Source of the DNA: Spongilla lacustris | Taxonomy: Eukaryota > Porifera > Demospongiae > Spongillida > Spongillidae | Length of the DNA stretch: 64,000 bases | Direction: 5' to 3' | Assembly: GCA_949361645.1 (NCBI GenBank) | Contig: OX442425.1 | Span: 533,748 to 597,747 of the forward strand | In this document: positions 34,601-45,748 of the stretch, in pieces | Layout: the number at the start of each line of letters is the position of its first letter | How positions within the stretch are numbered: the stretch's first letter is position 1 | Position numbers and translations under genes: made by a program | Notes under the pieces: model-generated | Told to the model about the DNA's origin: nothing | Database searches by the model: none | What the model saw: only the letters and a program-made list of their open reading frames with translations

Positions 34601-36982
34601 CCCCTATTGCAGGAGGCATGCCTATACCATGGTGCCCCCTATTGCAGGAGGCATGCCTATACCATAGTGTCCCCTATTGCAGGAGGCATGCCCATACCGT
34701 GGTGTCCCCTATTGCAGGAGGCATGCCTATACCATAGTGTCCCCTATTGCAGGAGGCATGCCTATACCATGGTGTCCCCTATTGCAGGAGGCATGCCTAT
34801 ACCATGGTGTCCCCTATTGCAGGAGGCATGCCTATACCATGGTGTCCCCTATTGCAGGAGGCATGCCTATACCATGGTGTCCCCTATTGCAGGAGGCATG
34901 CCTATACCATGGTGTCCCCTATTGCAGGAGGCATGCCCATACCATGGTGTCCCCTATTGCAGGAGGCATGCCTATACCATGGTGTCCCCTATTGCAGGAG
35001 GCATGCCTATACCATGGTGTCCCCTATTGCAGGAGGCATGCCCATACCATGGTGTCCCCTATTGCAGGAGGCATGCCCATACCATGGTGTCCCCTATTGC
35101 AGGAGGCATGCCTATACCATGGTGTCCCCTATTGCAGGAGGCATGCCCATACCATGGTGTCCCCTATTGCAGGAGGCATGCCTATACCATGGTGTCCCCT
35201 ATTGCAGGAGGCATGCCCATACCATAGTGTCCCCTATTGCAGGAGGCATGCCTATACCATGGTGTCCCCTATTGCAGGAGGCATGCCCATACCATGGTGT
35301 CCCCTATTGCAGGAGGCATGCCTATACCATGGTGTCCCCTATTGCTATCATTTGTTGTACGAGGAATGCTGGAACATATTTTTTGGGGGGGGCTGGGCAC
35401 TTCAATATATTTGGGGGCTGGGGAGCTGGGCACTTTTCTGCCACTTTCCAGGTCTAGCAAAAGAAGAGCAATGCTTATGGCTAATTACGTTTTTGTTTAG
35501 TAACTATGTAGCTTAGAACTGTAATGATGTAGTGTATGTTCATTTCTCCTGATAAATATTTTTTTTTTAATCTTGAAAAAACTATTTGTTATTTTGAACT
35601 CACTACGCACCTAAAAAAAAAAATTGTGACATGCCAGACATGTACAGTGTCCCTACCCTCATATCAACCCATGCATACCACGGGGGTTGATATAAGGGTA
35701 AAGTAAATAATGGAAAGATATGCCCTATTCATAGTGATATTAGGCTAGGGTTTTGTGTTCCTAGCGATCACCTCAAACCACCGCTAAGAGATTCACTTTG
35801 TGAAAGGATTCTATCACGAATTAAATTCATTAGCGGTTGGCTTAGGCGATCGCTAGAAACACAAAACCCTAGCCTAAAATCGCTATGAATAGGGCATATT
35901 TTCCCAAGGTTGATATGAGGGTAGGGGTAGGTGTACTGTACATAAAGTAATAACGCCTACGCATCACAATCATTGAACGTGCTGATAACGCTGCGTGGAG
36001 GCGTTGTTTGCTAATCAGCGCCGCTAATTGTGCGTAGGTGTTGGTTGCATAGTTAATAAGAGGTCACATTCACACACCACGGCTGTTTCATTCCATTGAA
36101 AAGTTGGACAATAGGTCTCGTCCCCATTCCCAACATGGAGACAGGCAACCAAACCCTCATTACCGCATGGCACAGGACAGTGGCTTATCCTTCTTTATCC
36201 GTACAACGTACGCTCGCTGTGAGTTGATATTTCGGTCAGGCGTCCTTCGAGGACTAAATCAGTATAAGTTTTGTCTTTGTTGTATTTACATACGCGAGAA
36301 GAGAGGGCCGAGACTACATGCGCTTTATTTTGAGTTGTTCGTGTCAATAGGCTTTTTTGAGAAACCCGCCAAGCCAACTGGAAAAACTCTTTTAGAAACG
36401 TGTACTCAATAGACGGATGTATTTGGTTCTGTTTAGGGTGTAACGGGGCTTATTTTCTGCGCGTCGTGCTAACGCTTTGAATGTGGCAGATTTTTTACGT
36501 AGCGAGTGGTCCTCTCATAATGCACATGTGCGAAACACACATACTAGTATACGTGGAAAACAAGATCACACACTATTATTTGCCTTTTTGTTTTCGGCTT
36601 AGCTTTTGAGGCCCCTTAGACTTCAGTCTGGTACAAAACACACTCAAGTAGTGTTCTAGTCGGGCGTAGCCCGACCGTCGAGTCGGGCTACGCCCAACTG
36701 TAGTGCTCTTGCACAATATCTCTGTACTTTGTTAGCCACACTACTGCCATATGTCCTGTACAACTCATAACAACTGATTGAAATGGTTGTGTGCTCTGTA
36801 GCTGTTCCCACATCAGCCCAAAGCCTGCATTCATGATTGTATATGACCTACCCCGGGCCCCAAGGTATAATAGGGTCCAAAATTGTATTGTTTTATGGCT
36901 AAACAGTGGTATGCAGTTTAAACGTACATGTACTGTGTACGGATGTATAAAAACTGAATCGTATTTGGCCAATCTCAAGGGG

Positions 36983-37013
<31 letters not shown>

Positions 37014-38033
37014 TCGCTCGTATTTTCAGGTCCTACGGGGGCCCCCAAACGATATGTTACCCTGACAGAACTTCTAGACATGAAATTACGCGTTTCCCAT
37101 TGTCGTCGTGTATGAAATTTATACATATGGGTGTGGCGATGTGCTTATTAGTTACATGGTCCCGTCTAACCGTGTTGTTCTTTCACCAGAAAATAAGCCC
37201 CAGCATGCATTAAACGCAAAGGTGATGTACAGTGATTGCTCTTTGAGTAGGAGTAGGTTTTAAAACCATCTGCTTGGGGCGTTTCGAGAAAAATCGGTTG
37301 CCGCTTGAGCACTTAATAAAAACAATAAGAGGTGTGCCTTCAGTAGTCACATGCGCGGCAATTATAGGGCAAAAGAGAACTTACTTTGACTGTGCGTACT
37401 ATTCTTTTTAAGTACGAAATTGGTTGTGGAACAGCTGAAAATTATAATGGTTGTGTGTATTGAATTTGTAGTGGCAAAAAGAGCCTTGTAACGTAAACCA
37501 CAAAATAATACCTGCTCGTTTGGAGCCTTCTGGAGTAGCTAGATCTGATGGTAAAAGGCCAGATGGAATTTCAATGGTTCCCTGGAAAGAGGGGAAACTC
37601 CTTGTGTGGGATGCTACATGCAGAGACACCTTGGCACCATCATATCTCTCCACTGCTGAAAGAGGCCCAGGATTGGTAGCAGCAGAGGCTGAATCTCTAA
37701 AGAGGAAGAAGTATTCCTCTCTTGGAGCTAAATACTTCTTTGTTCCCATAGCATGTGAGTCTCTTGGTGTGTTTGGTGCTGAAACATTGTCCTTTCTTAA
37801 GGACCTTGGCCATCGTCTGCACAAAACCACTGGAGACTCACAATCCTACCAATTCTTACTCCAGCGCCTTTCTGTGGCAATCCAGAGAGGAAATTCCACC
37901 TCCGTCTTGGGAACATTAAGTTCCTTTGATGGTTTAGATGACTTTTAGTTCTGTGTGTGAGTGATCGAGTGTGTTAGTGTGCCAGTACATTCTATATGTT
38001 AGGTTGTGTTGTTGTTAGCCATATATGTTAGTT

Positions 38034-38065
<32 letters not shown>

Positions 38066-38455
38066 TTTTTAATTAGCTACTTCAGGATCCCAAACACCAA
38101 AATACCGTAATGTTCGAATGTATTCTAATTAACAACCTAATGTCCAGCTTGAAACAGCCGTGACAGGCGCATGCCCTTATTATATCTGAGATGACAACAT
38201 GGCTACGTCTATTTTTAAATTGTGTGTGTCTAAATTATAATAAATAAATAAAAACCTAAGCAGAACTGCAACCATTTTTTAATTCCCCTAATTTATTAAT
38301 GTAAGTCAGTGTTGCTTCACTATCTATTTGACTGTTTGCTTTACACCACTTGCAGGCTATTTCTGCTTGGAGCTACTCTCGTGATGGTTTCCACATTGCT
38401 GTACAACAAACCACAGGCACCGGCCCCCCCACAACAAACGAAGAGTGGTGTGTAG
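28691..38455 (+). CDS. UDP-N-acetylglucosamine transporter-like, copy A
   Basis: Multi-pass Golgi nucleotide-sugar transporter of the SLC35A family, most like SLC35A3. Six exons: 28691-29017, 29142-29264, 29960-30128, 30838-30956, 31068-31201, 38356-38455, giving 323 residues. Family signatures are [51 protein letters not shown] and [20 protein letters not shown]. About ten hydrophobic segments are visible and the C-terminus is a short polar tail ([16 protein letters not shown]). The last intron is 7.1 kb and contains a segmental duplication, a MITE, a hairpin MITE, a 1.7 kb minisatellite and a retroelement 3' end. UDP-GlcNAc is the likeliest substrate; UDP-galactose (SLC35A2) is not excluded. 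Copy B lies 6.4 kb downstream beyond ACADSB. Confidence 0.9.
29690..29790. repeat. CCCCTCCCCTACCTCATATG tandem repeat
   Basis: Five 20-bp units in the intron before the exon at 29960. Confidence 0.9.
30160..30745. repeat. 14-15-bp purine-rich minisatellite, about 39 copies
   Basis: Unit GAGGTGAGGGAGGCT, beginning about 30 bp after the 5' splice site at 30129. Each unit contains GGTGAG, identical to a strong donor core. Confidence 0.93.
31471..31797. mobile_element. 327-bp MITE with 16-bp TIRs (CAGGGGCGGATACAGG)
   Basis: Starts CAGGGGCGGATACAGG and ends CCTGTATCCGCCCCTG, exact inverse repeats, flanked by 5-bp duplications TACAT (31466-31470 and 31798-31802). The duplicate segment at 33176-33205 reads CTATTACATTGACCC without the element, a preserved empty site. 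The interior is rich in long G and C runs and codes for nothing. The superfamily is uncertain from these ends. Confidence 0.92.
32228..32360. repeat. CCTCACCTCAG/CCTTCCTCATCTCAG tandem repeat
   Basis: About ten 10-15-bp units at the end of segmental copy 1. Confidence 0.85.
32565..33155. repeat. 19-bp minisatellite, about 31 copies
   Basis: Unit CTTCTCAAACCACACCTAT with CTTCTGAAA and CTTTCATCT variants, inside segmental copy 2. Confidence 0.95.
33642..35345. repeat. 35-bp minisatellite, about 48 copies
   Basis: Unit TATACCATGGTGTCCCCTAT + TGCAGGAGGCATGCC. Since 35 is not divisible by three, a plus-strand frame passes through all three phases, and none contains a stop, giving a 521-codon open frame. 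Each unit contains CCCCTATTGCAG|G, a pyrimidine-rich acceptor-like string. Variants (TACCGTGG, TACCATAG, TGCCCCC) occur in recurring runs, indicating block duplications. Confidence 0.96.
35645..35938. mobile_element. 294-bp hairpin MITE, family 1, copy 1
   Basis: Starts CAGTGTCCCTACCCTCATAT and ends ATATGAGGGTAGGGGTAGGT + GTACTG, flanked by TA on both sides. The interior is a long imperfect palindrome: ATGCCCTATTCATAG..., GGCTAGGGTTTTGTGTT and CTAGCGATC recur inverted near the other end. The CAGT termini and TA target point to the Tc1/mariner (pogo) group. No coding capacity. Copy 2 is at 47907. Confidence 0.9.
35950..37470. other. non-coding part of SLC35A3-like A last intron
   Basis: No gene supported. 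It contains a short perfect inverted repeat at about 36659-36701 (GTCGGGCGTAGCCCGAC and GTCGGGCTACGCCCAAC) and a C30-like homopolymer at 36986-37012. A 102-codon frame at 36104 lacks any recognisable motif. Confidence 0.6.
37472..38066 (+). mobile_element. 5'-truncated retroelement 3' end with poly(A), different family
   Basis: Open from a stop at about 37469 to TAG at 37946-37948. It contains KRPDGIS...LVWDATC, a PD-(D/E)xK-like pairing typical of C-terminal nuclease-like domains in invertebrate retroelements. A further 90 bp of 3' UTR is followed by a run of about 26 A (38040-38066), so it inserted as a retrocopy by target-primed reverse transcription. It differs from the 22806 and 43153 relics (no CCHC motif visible). 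I found no clear target-site duplication. Confidence 0.7.
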
Positions 38456-38641
38456 TCTGATATATAGCTAGCTAGCAAGTGTAACATCTGTTGTGCTCGC
38501 TTGCAATGTTGCATTAAAAAGCCCCCTGCAGCACCAGTGGGAGTGTTTCGTTACTACAGTAACACGACATCAACAAAGAGTGGTAGATAATAGTACGTGC
38601 GGTGCGCGTTAATTAAAAAAGAAATATATAGGCCTAGTGCT

Positions 38642-38992
38642 ATGCAACAATTAGCGAGATCGCTAAGCTGGAGGGTATTGAAGGTTGCCTCCATACCGAT
38701 CAGAACTGCGCACGCTATTAAGCGGCCGTACTCAAATTATCATGCACCGCTTACAACCTTCTCAGAAGAGGAACAGCTTATGAAAGATGCAGGTACGTAT
38801 TTTATTTTATTTTATTTATTACCAGTAATCGTAGGCCTACGTCGTGTAGAGTCTTACCTATGTGTTGTCTGAACAGCTGCAAACTTCGCTCGTCAGAAAA
38901 TTCAGCCTCTTGTGAGGGAGATGGACGAGAAGTCACATATGGACGCGTCTGTCATCAAGGGGCTTTTCGAACAGGGGGTGTGTTGTGTGCGC

Positions 38993-39040
<48 letters not shown>

Positions 39041-42000
39041 TTCTACTTTCACCACTTGCAGTTCATGGGAATAGAGGTGGACCCCAAACATGGAGGGACT
39101 GGAGCGTCATTCATCAGTGCCATACTGACCATTGAGGAGCTGGCCAAGGTGGATCCCTCTGTGAGCGTGCTGTGCGACGTGCAGAACACTCTGGTCAACG
39201 AGTACTTCAAGCGGTATGCAAGTACAGCCTTGCAGGATAAATACCTACCCCTGCTGGCCAAGGAGCAGGTAAGTGTTAGCAACAGTTGTAACACGCTGTC
39301 TTGAGAGCAAAAAAAAAAACAACCTACCCTCAACTAGATACCTTATATCTTTCCGATATCGCACATTTAATAGTTTTAACACCTATTTTCACTACTTGTT
39401 CTATGATCAGTGGCAATCGATAGCACTGCCCCTCCCCTCCCTACCACCACTGCCCCCCCTCCCCACCACCACTGCCCCCCCTCCCCACCACCACTCCCTG
39501 CCACCACTACCCCCTCCCCATCACCACTGCCCCCTCCTGTATGTTTATGCACCAGCATGGTCTAGTCTCCTTTTGCAGTCAATTTATACCCTTCGTTTCA
39601 GAATGTTGGTGGGAATCGTGTGCAAGCAAAATTAATGACCTCATCATAGCTATAGCATCATGTTACAAATTGTGTAAAAGAATTCACAGTGTGCCTTCTA
39701 AATAGGAGCTCTTATTGAACAGTACACAAACAAAAAATAATTATGATGAAGAAGCAAGCGTTTCAAATTTTTTATGTGTGATTTTTGAAGGGAAACATCC
39801 CACATCCTATGGGGTAAAGTCCCCTGCTGACCTAGAGCTCTCTTAATATTCCCTGCAGGTGGGTAGCTACTGTTTGTCAGAGCCATCTTGTGGCAGTGAT
39901 GCCTTTGCGCTTAAGACCTCTGCCAAGAAGCAAGGAGAGTATTACATCCTCAACGGTCAGAAGGCGTGGATCACTAACGCAGAGCATGCTTCTGTGTTCA
40001 TTGTGATGGCCAACTGTGACTTCAGCCAGGTGAGAGAGGGGTGTGGCTTATGTGAGTGGGTGGTCAATATGTGGTAAAGTTGAGTTGGTACTAAAGGAGG
40101 AGGAAGAAGGATGGGAAGGAGGGGAGAAGGGGGAGAAGGGAGAGGAGGAGGGGGAGAAGGGTGGGGAGGAGGGGAGAAGGGAGAGGAGGAGGAGGGAGAA
40201 GATACCACATTCAGTTTGCGCTGTCTTCTTCCTTTGATATGGCGCACAGGGATACAAGGGAATAACTTCTTTTGTGGTGGATCGGGGCACTGCAGGCCTG
40301 GAGATAGGCAAGAAGGAGGACAAGTTGGGCATCAGAGCCTCTTCCACGTGCTCTGTTTTCCTCCAGGATGTCAAGGTATGGGGAGATGAGGGAGATGGGA
40401 GGGAGAAGGGGAGTGAGTGATGAGGGGGATAGGAGTGAGTGATGAGGGAGATGGGAGTGAGTGATGACCTCGGGAGATGGGAGTGAGTGATGACCTCGGG
40501 AGATGGGAGTGAGTGATGACCTCGGGAGATGGGAGTGAGTGATGAGGGAGATGGGATGAGAAAGGGGTGGTGATGAGGGAGATGGGAATGAGGAAAGGGT
40601 GGTGATGAGGGAGATGGGAGTGAGGAAGGGGTGGTGATGAGGGAGATGGGATGAGAAAGGGGTGGATGGGGGGCAGTGATGGGAATGAGAAGGGGTGGGT
40701 GGGGGGCAGTGATGGGGATGAGAAATGGTGGGGGGGCAGTGATGGGAATGAGAAGGGGTGGGTGGGGGGCAGTGATGGGGATGTGGGTCAATGATGTTCC
40801 AGAACATCTATTGAACTGGAGCAATTTTCTATTCCTGTAGGTGCACGAAACGCAGGTGATTGGTCAGGTTGGAAAAGGCTACAAGTATGCAATTGAAGTT
40901 CTCAATGTTGGGAGGATTGGTATTGGGGCCCAGGTGAGCGTGGTGTGGGTGGGGCCCAGGTGAGCGTGGTGTGGGTGGGGCCCAGGTGGGCGTGGTGTGG
41001 GTGGGGCCCAGGTGAGCATGGTGACCCAAAATGTATAGTACATAATTGTTTATAGAAAAGCATCCTAGAGAATGACACATGTAAGCTTGTTGTTCAGCGA
41101 AATGTAAATGTGAATACCTGTTGAGTACCCCACGTAGTGGTATTGCACCGTGAGTGACCCTCCCCCTGCTGTATATTTCCTATATCACTCCCTTCATAAA
41201 AATATTCTGCATATGCATTGGGGCCTAGATGGGTGTGGTGTGGGTAAGGCCCAGGTGGGTGTGGTGGGGGCAGGGCCCAGGTGGGTGTGGTGTGGGTAGG
41301 GGGCCCAAGTGGGTGTGGTGCAGTTAGGGCCCGGGTGGGTGTGGTGTGGGTAGGGGGCCCAAGTGGGTGTGGTGCAGTTAGGGCCCGGGTGGGTGTGGTG
41401 TGGGTAGGGGGCCCAGGTGGGTGTGGTGGGGGCAGGGCCCGGGTGGGTGTGGTGTGGGTAGGGGGCCCAAGTGGGTGTGGTGCAGTTAGGGCCCGGGTGG
41501 GTGTGGTGTGGGTAGGGGGCCCAAGTGGGTGTGGTGTGGGTAGGGGGCCCAAGTGGGTGTGGTGTGGGTATGGGGCCCAAGTGGGTGTGGTGCAGTTAGG
41601 GCCCGGGTGGGTGTGGTGTGGGTAGGGCCCAGGTGGGTGTGGTGTGGGTAGGGTTGGCATTGGGGGCCATACTACTGTCTACATTAATTAGTATACCTTT
41701 GTGGTTGCGTTGTTTGGGGCAGTGCCTAGCTTTGTGGTCTTTCTTGCCTGCTTAGATGCTGGGTCTGGCCAAGGGAGCTCTTGATGCTACCATGCCTTAC
41801 ATCCATGAAAGGAAGGCATTTGGGAAGAAGATAGCGGACTTTCAGGTGAGCGAATCTGCTTTATTATGGCTGCAAAGAACAAAAAAAAAAACAACTACAT
41901 GTGATCAGTAGCATGGGCCATCCTTAGCAGGATTGAGCCCCCCCCCCCCCCCCCTCTTTGTACTGTTATCTGTTACTTGCTTGCTATATTGTATTACATA

Positions 42001-42625
42001 TATAATTATTATTATTATACAACGTATATTATAGGACTACATGTAATATATAATACTTTTTTTTTTTGCTACTACAAATAAGGCGATGATGCATATGAGG
42101 GCTCAGCTGGCCACTGAGATAGAAGCTGCTGGCCTTCTGGTGTACAACGCGGCCCGGCTTAAGGACAGTGGGAAACCGTTTGTCAAAGAGGCTGCCATGG
42201 CGAAATACTATGCCTCAGAGGTAATAAGCGTGACAATTATATTGATTTGGTTTCGGGCATCTGTATGTGGTGGGAGAGGGGGGGGGGGGAGGCGGGTACA
42301 ATTACACACAGAATGCAATGCATGCTGCCTGGTAGATACAGACTTGCAGTACCCCAAGAGATGAATGTGTCATCATCTAGGTGGCTACGAGAGTGGCTGG
42401 GCGCTGTGTGGAGATGGTCGGGGGAGCTGGCTTCGTCAAGGAATTTCCAGTAGAGAAGTATTATCGGGACAGCAAGATTGGTGAGGGCACTGAGTACTCT
42501 GGTCTGGTCGGCCTTCAAAGGTTGTTAATTTTCCCTCTGCAGGTCAGATCTATGAAGGCACGTCTTTCATCCAACTGGACACCATTGCTGGCTGCATGGA
42601 CAGGGAGTTTGGTGTTACGAACTAG
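38642..42625 (+). CDS. ACADSB: short/branched-chain specific acyl-CoA dehydrogenase, mitochondrial
   Basis: FAD enzyme oxidising 2-methylbutyryl-CoA in isoleucine breakdown. Ten exons: 38642-38792, 38877-38977, 39062-39268, 39859-40029, 40250-40375, 40841-40933, 41756-41845, 42083-42220, 42381-42480, 42543-42625, giving 419 residues. The basic N-terminus ([14 protein letters not shown]) suits a mitochondrial targeting peptide. Family signatures are [18 protein letters not shown], the FAD/substrate block [42 protein letters not shown], the second ACAD signature ending in [18 protein letters not shown], and IYEGTS with the expected catalytic Glu. Similarity to ACADSB exceeds that to ACADS. The ATG at 38642 is the first in frame. 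The promoter lies within about 190 bp of the SLC35A3-like A stop. Confidence 0.93.
40385..40795. repeat. GAGATGGGAGTGAGTGATGA tandem repeats
   Basis: Degenerate purine-rich repeat that starts directly after the 5' splice site at 40376 (GGTATGGGGAGATGAGG) and fills the ACADSB intron 40376-40840. 40093-40200 in the preceding intron is a GGAGGAGGGGAGAAGG tract. Confidence 0.85.
40924..41655. repeat. 26-27-bp G-rich minisatellite that includes the ACADSB exon-6 donor
   Basis: The exon end and donor GGGGCCCAG|GTGAGCGTGG at 40925-40943 are repeated as GGGCCCAGGTGAGCGTGG and GGGCCCAGGTGGGCGTGG, each joined by TGTGGGTG. A second, larger block of GGTGTGGGTAGGGGGCCCAA units spans 41220-41655. Several copies retain CAG|GTGAG. 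Confidence 0.93.
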
Positions 42626-43150
42626 CAACGGGGCAAACTGGGCGCTTAAATTTGGTTGTTCTATAAATAGTAATAGTTTGTTGACTTCAATGCTGTACTT
42701 TTGAAATATACAGGTGTATCAAAAAGTATTTGTATGTTTGATGTCCTATGTGTTGATATTGCAATATTGAAATGTTGTCATTGAAAGGGACGTTGTAAAG
42801 TAGTGAAGAATGAAGGGGAGTGCTGGAATTGAGGGCATGATGGTAATGGGGTTTACAAACAAATCTTTGCGCATAGCAGGAATTATTAACCATTATTCTG
42901 CTCACTTAGGGTGGGCATGCCAGTAGATCTAATGTAATTAACAACGTGTACATGTCTAATCCCCAATAGTGAATTTTAAAATAGTTTTAATGCCATACAT
43001 GTGTATGTACTTTGGCCCAAACCAATGGGGGGGGGGGGGGGGGGGGAGGGAGGGGTGTGATGGTATGATAGTGACATTCAGTGGTTCATTAGTGATATTC
43101 ATAAATTGATTATTACAGGTGCCAGCAAAGTTAGTATGCCTGTAAGGGTC
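42626..43150. other. ACADSB 3' flank
   Basis: No gene seen. A G-run (about 20 G) is at 43028-43047. Confidence 0.6.
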
Positions 43151-43152
43151 AT

Positions 43153-43833
43153 TTGTTTTTAGCCATCTCTGCTCCCCAAGCACATGCATGGCTGAGGGCA
43201 CAACCATCTCCAAAGTTGGGGTTAGACCTGCTGCCCAATGAAATCCAAGTCTTAGTGAAATGGTGGCTTGGGCTTCCACTTTCCACAGATGCAGATGCCT
43301 GCCCACACTGCTCCCAAGCCCTGGACATTCATGGGCACCATGCCCTGATATGTCGTTCAGGTGGGGATGTAGTCACAAGGCACAACCGCCTTCGTGACTG
43401 CTTCGCAGATTTCTGTCGTAAGGCTTGTCTTGCTCCTGAAATTGAAAGAGGTAGTGGGCTCACCTCAACAAAGGACAGAACGCGGCCGGCTGATGTGTTG
43501 GTGCCTAACTGGTCTCTCTCACGTTCAGCAGCATTTGATCTGAAGGTCATCAATCCGCTCAACTCAAACTTTTTATTGGGAGCAAGCATGACCTCAGGTT
43601 ATACTGCTGAACTGGGAGAGCAGGACAAACATGCCAAGAATGACATTCCCTGTACTGCGAGAGGTTGGGTATGTGTCCCATTGGTTGTGGAGGTATTTGG
43701 TGGTTGGGGAAGCGAGGCACAAGAAGCTCTCTCAAGGGTTGCCAAGAAACTAGCCATCAGGACGAGTTGTTTCTGGCCTGAGGTGTTAGCCTCAATCTAC
43801 TGCCACCTGGGCATAATTGCGGCATTACCCTGA
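43153..43833 (+). mobile_element. C-terminal relic of a retrotransposon with restriction-like endonuclease (copy 2)
   Basis: About 226 codons, intergenic between ACADSB and SLC35A3-like B. It is homologous to the antisense relic at 22806: NEIQVLVKWWLGL, then CPHCSQALDIHGHHALIC (C-x2-C...H-x4-C), SGGDVVTRHNRLRD and RPADVLVP. Here the presumed nuclease motif is complete: PAD followed by AAFDLKVINPL, matching a PD...DxK arrangement. WVCVPLVVEVFGGWG is shared with the other copy. No reverse-transcriptase domain precedes it, so it is a 5'-truncated insertion. It is not a host gene. Confidence 0.8.
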
Positions 43834-44867
43834 TACGCCAGAATGCAAGGGCTCTACTGGGACGAACCACAGGTGTAGTAGATATTAGTTCAGTGTACAT
43901 GTAGCTTAGTATTTAGTTTTCTGCATTGTGTTCCTCATATTACGTATTGTATTGTAAACATCTATATGTGTTTTTGTTAACAAATATAGCCTTTGAGTAG
44001 AAGGAAAGTTGATTGTGTTCAGATGTTGATCCCCAAAGTTAGGATACTTCGTCATTTATTGGACCTTGGAATGTTGTCCGTAAGCGCATGCAAGGAATGC
44101 ATTTGCTGAGTTTTAATTTTGTAGTGTATGTACATGCATATAAGCCTTCTGCAATGTGTAATAGTATTATGTAATCCTGCTGCTGTTACTATTTTAATTA
44201 AAATAATCAGTATGCATACATGTGCATAAACACCCTAACAATAAGTATCAAATTACACAAACTAGATAGAACAACAATTCTGTGTGTGATTCAGGGTAAG
44301 GTTCTCACTGGGTGGTCTAAGGATGGGCCTGAGCCATGCAGACGTGATGGTGGAATGCAAGATTGCCTTGAAAGGTAAGCCCATCATGACAGAATATGGT
44401 TTCCCTCCTGTTTTTAGGAGACCTTCTCTGCTCATGCATACTAGGTTGAGAAAAACAAGTGGGGTTCCGATGTGTCCCACATTCTCTGGCTGTATTTGGC
44501 CTGTTCATGTTGCTTGAACATTGCTGGAGTGTTGTTGGAAAGGTAAGTAGGAGAGCAGCATTGAGGGTGGAAGACGCTTTACACGTAAAAAAAATCCATA
44601 TACATCCTGCATTAGGCTCTAAAAGCCACATGCTTTAATGTTGAAATGTGGCTCAGTGGAGGCATTGGCTGAGTTATGATGGAAGGACTCACCACTTAAT
44701 GGTTGGAGTATGGCACAGGCCCTACAACAAAGGGATGAACTCGAATGGGAACGAGGGGTCAGGTGGGGTTCCTGGTCATCATGCTTTTGTTTAAATAGTT
44801 AATTAATAAGTGATGCTGGTTCGACGTTCCGCGCCAAATTATAATATTGTACATGTACGTGAAGGCA
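43834..44867. other. intergenic region upstream of SLC35A3-like B
   Basis: No gene supported. Short open frames near 44300-44630 on both strands lack recognisable motifs. Probable promoter of the downstream gene lies close to 44868. Confidence 0.55.
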
Positions 44868-45677
44868 ATGTCGAAGCTGAAATATTTAAGCCTTTTTGTT
44901 TTGGTGTTTCAGAATACTGCCCTAGTTCTTACGCTGCGGTATTCTCGAACAGTCCAAGGCCCTCGGTATCTCGTCTCCACTGCAGTTACTATCGCCGAAG
45001 GCGCCAAAGTGTTAGTTTGTTTTTTAGTGATATTATATTACAACGGTACGATTGCAACACTAAATATTCTCAAGACCGAATGGACGCCCCCCCATCTGGT
45101 GAAAGTCAGTGTGCCAGCAATTCTGTACACAATCCAGAACAATCTTCTCTACGTCGCACTTTCTCACTTGGACGCAGCCACGTATCAGGTATTTGGAACC
45201 TTTCATTTTGTGTGCATACAACATTCTCGTGCGTCAAGTGGCGTCGAGAGTATGTGATTGTGTTTTTGTGTGGCTGTGTGTGTAGGTGACCTACCAGCTG
45301 AAGATACTCACGACCGCACTGTTCTCTGTGTTTATGCTTAAGAAGTCTCTGTCTAGGGTTCAGTGGGTGTCTCTGGTGATCCTCATGATAGCAGTGGCTC
45401 TTGTGCAGGCAAGTGTGTGGGTGGGCATTATTTGGAGCCGTCTGGCATTGATTACATACATTTGCACGTATGCTTTCATGGATCATAAGGGGTCACTTCA
45501 GCAGCTAATTCCTTTGTCTGGCATTATACATGGACCATGTATAATGCGTATACACTTTTGCTGGTGTATTAAAACCACATTTTGTAGCTAAACACAATAG
45601 AAGTATACAACACAAAAACAAGAACTGGATTTTAGCAGTTTAAGCATATTACTACAACTACACACACACATACACAT

Positions 45678-45748
<71 letters not shown>

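Noticed and set aside
33642..35345. Possible CRISPR array (regular 35-bp repeats)
   Set aside because: Units are contiguous with no unique spacers, in an intron of an animal gene.
33662..35516. 521-codon repetitive protein
   Set aside because: No start context, no conserved fold, and present only because the 35-bp unit is stop-free. Kept as a repeat.
36104..36412. 102-codon open frame in the SLC35A3-like A intron
   Set aside because: No motif, no splice partners and no homology I recognise; likely chance.
36628..36645. GTCTGGTACAAAACA shared with the end of the 22806 relic
   Set aside because: A 15-base match alone is too short to call another element copy; left as a possible 3'-end fragment.
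44262..44631. Short open frames on both strands upstream of SLC35A3-like B
   Set aside because: Overlapping frames of 64-104 codons with no domain; may be a decayed repeat.
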